From contig CALAEB010000199.1 in assembly GCA_937890875.1 (NCBI GenBank), positions 1-12,522 on the forward strand: a stretch of DNA of 12,522 bases, in the 5' to 3' direction. A program made the position numbers and the translations under genes. Under the pieces are notes generated by a model. The model had not been told where the DNA came from. It saw only the letters and a list, made by a program, of their open reading frames with translations, and ran no database searches. Positions 7,368 through 12,522 of the stretch are shown here, piece by piece (the stretch's first letter is position 1; the number at the start of each line of letters is the position of its first letter). Origin of the DNA: an uncultured Anaerolineaceae bacterium. GTDB taxonomy: Bacteria; Chloroflexota; Anaerolineae; Anaerolineales; Anaerolineaceae.

Positions 7368-8294
7368 ATGCTCAAACCAAATGCTTTTATTTTCAAAAAC
7401 GACAAAATGGAAGAAGATGTCTGGGGAATTACGCAGGAATTTCCTTACACGCATCTGTTTGTTGATTTCTCCAACTTTCAAATGGCAGAAGAGCAGGAAT
7501 CCCTCTGGCACTGGCACAGGGAAATCGAAATTTTCTATGTGCTCAAGGGCAGAATTGATTATTCGACCAAAGGAAAGTCCTATTCGTTCAGAGAGAATGA
7601 AGGTGGTTTTGTCAATACGAATGTTCTCCATCGTGCGATGGTAAATCAGAAATTTCGAGATACGATCCAAATCGTCCAACTCTTTTCTCCGAGATTGCTG
7701 GCCGGACCGATGCATAGCGTTTTCGATGACAAATTCGTGACACCGATCACGAAATGTAACGAATTGGATATCCTCAAGTTTTCACCGGAAGAAAAAGTTC
7801 AAAAAGAAATTTTGGATTACCAGCAAAAGACATTCTTTATTGCTGAAGGGAATGATTTTGACAAAGAATTTGAGATACGCCATCAGCTTTCGAAAATCTG
7901 GTGTTTATTATTTGATTTCATGAAAACACCGGTTCTGGAAGAGATGGATTATTCAAACAACGATGGTGACCGGATCAAAAAAATGTTGCTGTTCATTCAT
8001 CATAATTATGAGAAGAAAACTACGCTTGAAGACATTGCAATGTCAGCCAGCATCAGCATCAGAGAATGCTGCCGATGTTTTCAAAAAAGCCTGAAAATGA
8101 CTCCGTTTGAATATTTGATTAATCATCGGATTCTCGCATCCTGTCAAAAGCTGGTCTACACCGATGATTCGATTTCTTCTATTGGCTATTCTTGCGGATT
8201 CTTCAGCAACAGTTATTTTGCAAAAGTCTTTAAGGAGCGCATGAATATGACCCCGAATGAATATCGAAGTCAAAATGTTGTCAAGGTACACTGA
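7368..8294 (+). CDS. AraC-family transcriptional regulator with cupin sensor domain
   Basis: This 308-residue regulator probably senses the sugar or an intermediate and activates the divergent operon. The N-terminal half is a cupin-like AraC ligand-binding domain: the LWHWHREIEIFYVLKG segment (46-61) with His48 and His50, followed by a NEGGFVNTNVLHR turn (77-89). The C-terminal hundred residues hold two helix-turn-helix units. The first is at about 218-240 (TLEDIAMSASISIRECCRCF). The second is at about 267-290 (SISSIGYSCGFFSNSYFAKVF), and the family's terminal MTPNEYR motif follows at 294-300. The start at 7368 is preceded by A-rich sequence but no real Shine-Dalgarno, so translation is probably weak; Met14 is another possible start, equally unsupported. 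Family assignment is secure; the effector is unknown. Confidence 0.92.
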   Translation: MLKPNAFIFKNDKMEEDVWGITQEFPYTHLFVDFSNFQMAEEQESLWHWHREIEIFYVLKGRIDYSTKGKSYSFRENEGGFVNTNVLHRAMVNQKFRDTIQIVQLFSPRLLAGPMHSVFDDKFVTPITKCNELDILKFSPEEKVQKEILDYQQKTFFIAEGNDFDKEFEIRHQLSKIWCLLFDFMKTPVLEEMDYSNNDGDRIKKMLLFIHHNYEKKTTLEDIAMSASISIRECCRCFQKSLKMTPFEYLINHRILASCQKLVYTDDSISSIGYSCGFFSNSYFAKVFKERMNMTPNEYRSQNVVKVH

Positions 8295-8348
8295 ATCAGA
8301 AGAATAAACACCTTCAATCAATTTGATAGTAAATTTGGGGTATTAAAC

Positions 8349-8372
8349 AAAAAAAACGAGGTGTCTCCTCGT
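8349..8372 (-). terminator. Intrinsic terminator read on the minus strand
   Basis: On the minus strand a six-base-pair stem (ACGAGG / CCTCGT, 8356-8372) with a five-base loop is followed directly by a run of T opposite the A tract 8349-8356. This is a textbook intrinsic terminator for leftward transcription. On the plus strand there is no T run after the stem, so it would not efficiently end the regulator transcript. No leftward gene has been found just upstream of it. Confidence 0.65.
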
Positions 8373-8476
8373 CCGCATTGTCTTGATGTTTTGAATTATA
8401 TTTGAAATCAAATAATTAATCGTCAAGGGCTTTATTACAACCGTAAGCGTTTCAAATTTCCCCGTTTTGTTCGGAG

Positions 8477-8527
8477 AAGCCTGCGGCTTTTTGTTCAAAG
8501 CCGATCTTCATCCGCTGAACTTCGGCT
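8477..8527 (+). other. Chain of mutually exclusive hairpins (possible structured RNA)
   Basis: Four segments can pair successively. Segment AAGCC (8477-8481) pairs with GGCTT (8485-8489). The overlapping CGGCTTT (8484-8490) pairs perfectly with AAAGCCG (8497-8503) over seven base pairs. AGCCGA (8499-8504) pairs with TCGGCT (8522-8527). The first hairpin is followed by T residues, so it could act as a weak terminator for the regulator gene. The 1:2, 2:3, 3:4 layout is like an attenuator, but it lies about 170 bp before the next gene and no known riboswitch class was recognised. Confidence 0.35.
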
Positions 8528-8691
8528 GGTTAGCAAAAATACGGAATAAGAGAATTATTTTCGGACAGAGCGGAACCGCAGATATTCTCTTTTAAAATTC
8601 GAATTACCGGCTGATTAATATTTCCGGATGAAAGCGCGGAAATAGAAAGTAAAATTGTATAAAGTGGAAACAGCGGTCCGGAATATACAGA

Positions 8692-9990
8692 TTGAATCGC
8701 TGTGTGATGTATATGGAAACAGTGCATAACGAAGATACCTGGTATAAATTAGACACAGCAGCGAAACTGTATCCGGCAATCCTCTCCCCGAAGCAGGCGA
8801 GCGTTTTCCGGCTGAGTTGTATCTTAAAGGAACCGGTTGATCCGGAAATTCTGCAGACGGCGCTGACCGTTACGATCCGGCGCTATCCGTCGTTTAATGT
8901 CCGTTTGAAACGCGGAATTTTCTGGTTCTATTTTGAAATGAATGAGAAACTGCCGGTCGTCCGTCCGGAGTCGGTCTATCCCTGCCAGTTGATTGACCCA
9001 AAAGAGAACAATGATTTTCTGTTTCAGGTTTCCTGGTTTGAATCAAGAATTAATCTTGAGATATTTCATGGAATTGCTGACGGCAGCGGCGGGATTGAAT
9101 TTCTTAAAACGCTGGTCTATTACTATCTTCTGCTTCAGGGCAAAAATATTCAGACGCTCGGGATGATTCTGACATTGGAGACCAAGGTGGACCCGGAGGA
9201 AACCGAGAACAGCTTCCATCGGTATTATGATCCGCTTTTTCAAACCAGCCGGGCTGAGGAAAAAGCCTACCATTTTTCAGGCAGCGCGCTGCCACAGCAT
9301 CAGCTTCGGTTGATTCATGGGTTGATCCCGGTGGAAGAGTTATTAAATAAGGCGCGTGCATATCAAACAACTGTCACAGAGTACCTGACAGCCGTATTAA
9401 TCAAAGCCTTTTTTATCGCTGACGGCGGGAAAGGCGACCCGGACGAGATTGTGAAGATTTCTGTTCCGATCAATTTGCGGAAGCTGTTCCCCAGCAAAAC
9501 AGTGCGGAATTTTTCCTTTTATGTGAACGTCGGTGAACGCTTCAAAAATAAGCAAAATGGATTCGATTCACTTTTGTCCACGGTCAGGGAACAAATGAAA
9601 GACCAGATGCAAAAAGACAAAATTTCATCCCGAATGAATCCCAATGTTTCGCTGGAAAAGAACGCGGCCATTCAGGTTGTTCCGCTGGATATTAAGCAAG
9701 CGCTGATCAAACAGGTCCATCGGATCATCGGCGACGATTTGTTCACCTGCAGTCTTTCCAACCTGGGAGTTGTTTCGATCCCTGAAACCATGTCTTCTTA
9801 CATTTCCCGTTTCGATTTCTCTCTGAGCATTTCGGAAAGGATTCCGTTGAATTGCAGTGTGTGCTCATCCAACGGGATTGTGTCCTTCACCTTTTCTTCT
9901 TCACTGAAAGAAACATCCGTTGAACAGGCATTTTTTCGCCTCCTGGCCGCGGATCAGCTCCCTGTCACCATTGAATCGAACCAAGGCTGA
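8692..9990 (+). CDS. Condensation/alcohol-acetyltransferase-like acyltransferase
   Basis: This protein of up to 432 residues resembles the CoA-dependent acyltransferase/condensation-domain superfamily, in particular bacterial proteins annotated as alcohol acetyltransferase-like. The key evidence is the HxxxDG active-site motif, FHGIADGSGG, with His126 and Asp130. It sits at the expected place after an N-terminal half-domain with a TIRRYPSFNVRL segment (61-72). A second half-domain follows, with SVPINLRKLFPSKTVRNF-type sequence near the middle and a late SNLGVVSIP segment. The longest frame begins at a TTG (8692); ATG at 8707 or 8713 are alternatives and none has a clear ribosome site, so the N-terminus is uncertain. 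No signal peptide or membrane segment is seen. It is 8 bp before the zinc-ribbon membrane gene and surely cotranscribed. Acyl donor and acceptor are unknown; the fold could also serve lipid or polyketide acylation. Confidence 0.75.
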   Translation: MNRCVMYMETVHNEDTWYKLDTAAKLYPAILSPKQASVFRLSCILKEPVDPEILQTALTVTIRRYPSFNVRLKRGIFWFYFEMNEKLPVVRPESVYPCQLIDPKENNDFLFQVSWFESRINLEIFHGIADGSGGIEFLKTLVYYYLLLQGKNIQTLGMILTLETKVDPEETENSFHRYYDPLFQTSRAEEKAYHFSGSALPQHQLRLIHGLIPVEELLNKARAYQTTVTEYLTAVLIKAFFIADGGKGDPDEIVKISVPINLRKLFPSKTVRNFSFYVNVGERFKNKQNGFDSLLSTVREQMKDQMQKDKISSRMNPNVSLEKNAAIQVVPLDIKQALIKQVHRIIGDDLFTCSLSNLGVVSIPETMSSYISRFDFSLSISERIPLNCSVCSSNGIVSFTFSSSLKETSVEQAFFRLLAADQLPVTIESNQG

Positions 9991-9998
9991 AGCGAATA

Positions 9999-10649
9999 AT
10001 GAAAAAATGCCGGCAGTGCAATGTGTGGGTAAATACCAATGCGGATTTTTGTCCGTTGTGTAATGAAATGCTGGTTGTCGTGGACGAACGCGAGTCCGCG
10101 CCGTTATACCCTGTGATATCCGAGCCAAAAAAGGAAGGCCGGAAGTTAAACTTTCTGGCAAAGATTTTTTTGTTTGTTTCGATCCTTGCGTCGATTACCA
10201 GCCTGGTTGTTAATATAGCCGTCTGGAACGGAGTTTTCTGGTCTTTGCCTGTCATTGGCGGGATCATAATTGCCTGGCTTTTGGTGGGGCTTCCTCTGAT
10301 GGGCGGGCTCAATCTGAACTATATGCTGATATCGCAAATGGCCGGTGTTCAGTTATATCTGATCCTGATCGACGCGGTCTTTGGGGCGAAAGGCTGGGCG
10401 GTGACCTATGTGAATCCGTTTTTATATATTGCCGTAGCGATTACGATATCGCTTTTTGTGATTCTTTACCGGGTTGAATGGCGGGATTATCTGATCACCC
10501 TGGTGCTCATGGCGGTGATCGGAATTTGTCCGCTTTTGAATATTCTTTTTCAATGGGCCAATGTGCTCTGGCCGAACATGGTTTTTGGCTTGCTGGTTTT
10601 CAGTCCGGATAAATTAAAGAAAGAAATTCGGAAAAGGCTGCATCTTTAA
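9999..10649 (+). CDS. Zinc-ribbon multi-pass membrane protein (DUF6320-like)
   Basis: This 216-residue protein starts with a four-cysteine zinc ribbon (Cys4-x2-Cys7 and Cys18-x2-Cys21, in CRQC and CPLC). After a short soluble stretch come five or six hydrophobic segments, about 50-76, 78-101, 106-129, 134-158, 164-186 and possibly 189-201. It ends in a basic cytoplasmic-type tail (KLKKEIRKRL). From memory it resembles small Bacillota proteins called DUF6320, which I recall next to acetyltransferase-like genes as here; this should be confirmed by search. The 8-bp gap to the upstream gene indicates cotranscription. One reading is that the membrane protein anchors or regulates the acyltransferase-like partner, but nothing in the sequence proves it. 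The ribosome site (GAAGCGAAT before ATG) is poor, consistent with coupling to the preceding stop. Confidence 0.8.
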   Translation: MKKCRQCNVWVNTNADFCPLCNEMLVVVDERESAPLYPVISEPKKEGRKLNFLAKIFLFVSILASITSLVVNIAVWNGVFWSLPVIGGIIIAWLLVGLPLMGGLNLNYMLISQMAGVQLYLILIDAVFGAKGWAVTYVNPFLYIAVAITISLFVILYRVEWRDYLITLVLMAVIGICPLLNILFQWANVLWPNMVFGLLVFSPDKLKKEIRKRLHL

Positions 10650-10911
10650 CCAGCGATTCGGAATTTGGATAGTTCTTTACGAATAAAGCGCAAAAATAAA
10701 AGAACAACAAACACTTCTTTTGGGTAATTCAACACTTTTGATACCCGCACCCTGTTTTGAAATGCTGACCGTTTTATGGGAGCCAGGGCGGTTTTGATTC
10801 CACTGTGAGCCGGCGGTTGATTCATCCTCCTGTTCACGGGAATTCAGATCCTTTCGTTTTTCGAAGGATAAATAGGCAGCGTCAACATGATTCGGCGCCG
10901 TTTGTCCGCTG
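10650..10911. other. Convergent intergenic region
   Basis: This 262-bp gap lies between the ends of the rightward zinc-ribbon gene and the leftward DMT gene. I see no convincing gene. A 63-codon leftward frame begins GTG-AAC-AGG-AGG-ATG, but the AGGAGG abuts the internal ATG and the protein looks random. The clearest structure is an imperfect hairpin ATCCTTTCG/CGAAGGAT (10848-10869) around a T5 loop. There is also a long-loop GTTCTTT/AAAGAAC repeat near the left end. Neither has the U tail of a strong terminator, so how the two converging transcripts end is unclear. Confidence 0.5.
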
Positions 10912-11865
10912 TCAGATGGGAGATTTCTCCCCGACTGCGTTCGTGGATTCAATAATTTGGCCCTGTGCCGGTTCGGCGGATTCACTGTCTTCCTGTACGG
11001 CGATGAGTACGCTGGCGAAAATAAGCACGGCTCCCAGAACCTGGATCCCGGAAAAACTTTCGTGTAAAAAGAGAATCCCGGAGAGCGATCCGAAAACGGC
11101 CTCCAGGCCAAGGATGATCGCGGCTTTGGATGCTTCGGCATGTTTTTGCGCAACAGCCTGCAATGTGAAGCCGCCGGCAATAACAATGATCCCGGAGTAA
11201 AGAATGATCAGCCAGTTGCCGCTGAGGTTACCGGTTGCCTGCGGGTCGGAGAATCCCCAGCAGACCAGGTTGATGAGACCGCAGACAAGAAACTGACCGG
11301 AAGAAAATTGAATCGGGTCGGTTTTCGCAGAGGCTTTTCCGACGATAATGATATGCAGCGCCCAAAAAGCCGAACCCAGAAACACGATCGCATCTCCGAT
11401 GGACATTTTGTCGAGCGATTTTCCGGATGTGCTGAGCAGGTATAATCCGATGATAGCCAGAAAAGCTGCAATATAAGAATTGCGGTTGATTTTTTTCCGG
11501 AAGAGCAGGAACGACAGGAACGGGACCAGCGCGACATAAATTGTCGTGATGAAGCTGGCATTTCCGATGGTCGTATATTTCATGCCCACCTGTTGTATCA
11601 TAGCCGCGATAAAAAGAACGCTTCCGGACAGGATCGTAATTCTGCGGCCTTCTTTGCTGGAGGGGAGCCGGAAACGGGCGAGGCAAAAGATCGTGAACCC
11701 CGCCAATAAGTAACGAAGGCCATTAAATGCGAAGGGGGATAAATTATCTGCGCCGATTTTCTGCGGGATAAACCCGCTGCCCCAAAGGATGGATGTTAAT
11801 AGAAGGTAACCGTAAGCGAAAAAAGATTTCCGGCGATTCGAGCTGGGTTGGTTAACGTTATTCAA
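10912..11865 (-). CDS. EamA/DMT-superfamily membrane transporter
   Basis: This 317-residue drug/metabolite transporter family permease has two EamA repeats and about ten membrane helices. The first repeat opens with YGYLLLTSILWGSGF (18-32) and contains NGLRYLLAG (48-56), QQVGMKYT (91-98) and NASFITTIY (102-110). The second opens near GDAIVFLGSAFWALHII (157-173) and ends with AAIILGLEAVFGSLSG (248-263), all typical of the family. The C-terminal 25 residues are acidic and soluble. The start is a TTG at 11863-11865 with GGGAG 6 nt upstream; no in-frame ATG occurs before the first repeat, so TTG is well supported. Its first 8 bp overlap the end of the hydrolase gene, implying translational coupling. 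It is probably an exporter of a small metabolite; the substrate cannot be predicted. Confidence 0.9.
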   Translation of the reverse strand: MNNVNQPSSNRRKSFFAYGYLLLTSILWGSGFIPQKIGADNLSPFAFNGLRYLLAGFTIFCLARFRLPSSKEGRRITILSGSVLFIAAMIQQVGMKYTTIGNASFITTIYVALVPFLSFLLFRKKINRNSYIAAFLAIIGLYLLSTSGKSLDKMSIGDAIVFLGSAFWALHIIIVGKASAKTDPIQFSSGQFLVCGLINLVCWGFSDPQATGNLSGNWLIILYSGIIVIAGGFTLQAVAQKHAEASKAAIILGLEAVFGSLSGILFLHESFSGIQVLGAVLIFASVLIAVQEDSESAEPAQGQIIESTNAVGEKSPI

Positions 11866-12522
11866 GTGTGACTCCCATTTTTATGCAGTTATCCATATGA
11901 ACTTTCTGGTAAAATTTTGAATCGCTGGGACATTTCCCGGGCTGCCGGTTGATCAGTGACTGAAGATAGTGATAATTTTCCGAAAATATGGAGACATCAG
12001 ACAAGCGGCCATGCCCCGGCAGAACATGAAAAACATCTTTCCGGTCCATCCATTTCTCCAAATTGCTGATCCAACGGGGTACATCCTCAGGATCATTAAT
12101 GACCGGGATTGATTCCACGGAATCCCCGCCTAAAAGAACCCCTTTTTCGGGAATAAATCCAATGATGCTGTCTGCCGTATGTCCTCTGAAATGGTAGAGT
12201 TTCAGCGAAAAATCACCCATTGCGATCGTCATTGCTTCATCAAAGGTAAAGTCAGGCGGGACCAATTTCAGCCCCCGCCAATCATTGGGATGATCGTTCC
12301 TGAAATGCCGCAGCGTTGCGGGCAGCTCATTGTTAAAACGCTGAACCGCGCTGGTATGGGCGATTACATGGTTAAATTCGTAACCGCAGGTTCCCCAACA
12401 ATGGTCCCAGTCAGCGTGGCTGTAGACTGCGACGGCCGGTTTTCCGCCGAAAAGCGATTCCATGCCGGAAATATCTTTCGGAAAAGACGCCGTGTCCCAA
12501 ACCACAAAAAAGTCTCTGCCTT
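11858..12522 (-). CDS. Metallo-beta-lactamase-fold hydrolase (partial, N-terminus off right edge)
   Basis: The frame is open to the window edge (221 codons seen). The first residues inside, GRDFFVVWDTASFPKD, look like the second strand of the fold, so the true start lies outside and the GTG at 12503-12505 is internal. Motifs in order: HADWDHCWG (codons at 12401-12418 for HADWDH), a metal motif with Asp where the second His of HxHxDH usually stands; GHTADS (12167-12184); GGDSVES near 12112-12130; and PGHG near 12008-12015. These supply the zinc or iron ligands of the beta-lactamase-fold hydrolases. The length fits small stand-alone members acting on thioesters, lactones or phosphoesters; specificity is unknown. 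It overlaps the DMT transporter start by 8 bp, so the two are likely coexpressed. Confidence 0.87.
   Translation of the reverse strand, partial: GRDFFVVWDTASFPKDISGMESLFGGKPAVAVYSHADWDHCWGTCGYEFNHVIAHTSAVQRFNNELPATLRHFRNDHPNDWRGLKLVPPDFTFDEAMTIAMGDFSLKLYHFRGHTADSIIGFIPEKGVLLGGDSVESIPVINDPEDVPRWISNLEKWMDRKDVFHVLPGHGRLSDVSIFSENYHYLQSLINRQPGKCPSDSKFYQKVHMDNCIKMGVTLE

Larger units (their letters stand above)
8295..8691. other. Non-coding gap with hairpins, no convincing gene
   Basis: About 400 bp separates the regulator from the acyltransferase-like gene. No frame here has a ribosome site plus family-like sequence. A 19-codon minus-strand frame (8452-8511) and a 65-codon one (8530-8727) are not persuasive. 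The region holds a minus-strand terminator near its left end, a set of alternative hairpins in the middle, and an AT-rich right end with TATAAA at 8658-8663 but no matching -35 box. A cre/LacI-like core, GTAAGCGTTTC, at 8443-8453 has mismatches at its ends. Confidence 0.6.

Noticed and set aside
8442..8455. Catabolite-repression (cre/LacI-type) operator around GTAAGCGTTTC
   Set aside because: The core fits but both ends mismatch the palindromic consensus, and no start site is nearby.
8452..8511. 19-codon minus-strand frame starting MKIGFEQK
   Set aside because: Too short, without a Shine-Dalgarno sequence, and it coincides with the hairpin segments, so base composition is explained by RNA-like structure. 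Kept only as a possibility under the orphan terminator finding.
8530..8727. 65-codon minus-strand frame in the gap
   Set aside because: It has no ribosome site, overlaps the start of the rightward gene and resembles no family I know.
10916..10929. GGGAGATTTCTCCC palindrome as terminator of the DMT gene
   Set aside because: It lies within the last codons of that gene, and there is no T run after it on the minus strand.
10677..11186. 169-codon minus-strand frame overlapping the DMT gene and the convergent gap
   Set aside because: It lies in another frame of the DMT gene and its sequence is low in order and lacks any recognisable motif; the DMT frame is clearly the real one.

Overview
The window is a gene-dense piece of a bacterial chromosome. 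It has no rRNA, tRNA, CRISPR array, transposase or phage gene that I can see. Base composition is moderate, many genes have purine-rich Shine-Dalgarno sequences, and GTG/TTG starts occur. The genes (CUT2-type sugar importer, AraC regulator, acyltransferase-like protein, DMT transporter, metallo-beta-lactamase-fold hydrolase) fit a fermentative or anaerobic carbohydrate user. The solute-binding protein has a signal-peptidase-I type leader rather than a lipobox. That is unusual for a typical monoderm Bacillota and leaves open a diderm or a Chloroflexota-like lineage. I cannot place the organism more precisely.

Left part (1-7202, minus strand): a compact sugar uptake and catabolism operon. In transcription order it encodes an HpcH/HpaI-type 2-keto-3-deoxy-sugar-acid aldolase, an SMP-30/gluconolactonase-type lactonase, a RbsC-type permease, a protein fusing a complete RbsA-type double ATPase to a second RbsC-type permease, and a RbsB-type solute-binding protein. 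A strong hairpin follows, then a ketose 3-epimerase-like enzyme that runs off the left edge. Spacers are 10-17 bp up to the fused gene, 52 bp before the binding protein and 76 bp (with the hairpin) before the epimerase. The operon is divergent from an AraC-family regulator (7368-8294, plus strand). The 165-bp gap between them holds four like-oriented TGGC half-sites on one helical face, probably the regulator's operators. The enzymes suggest a sugar imported and broken down through a lactone and a 2-keto-3-deoxy acid. The expected dehydrogenase and dehydratase are not in the window.

Middle (8295-8691): about 400 bp without a convincing gene. It holds a good minus-strand terminator with no obvious gene feeding it, and a chain of mutually exclusive hairpins on the plus strand.

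Right part: a plus-strand pair (8692-10649) encodes a condensation/alcohol-acetyltransferase-like protein and a zinc-ribbon multi-pass membrane protein. It converges on a minus-strand pair (10912-12522) encoding a DMT-family permease and, overlapping it by 8 bp, a metallo-beta-lactamase-fold hydrolase that runs off the right edge. Nothing seen links the right part functionally to the sugar operon.

The most notable feature is the fused ATPase-permease. With the single free permease it would make a complete ABC importer core from exactly two polypeptides.
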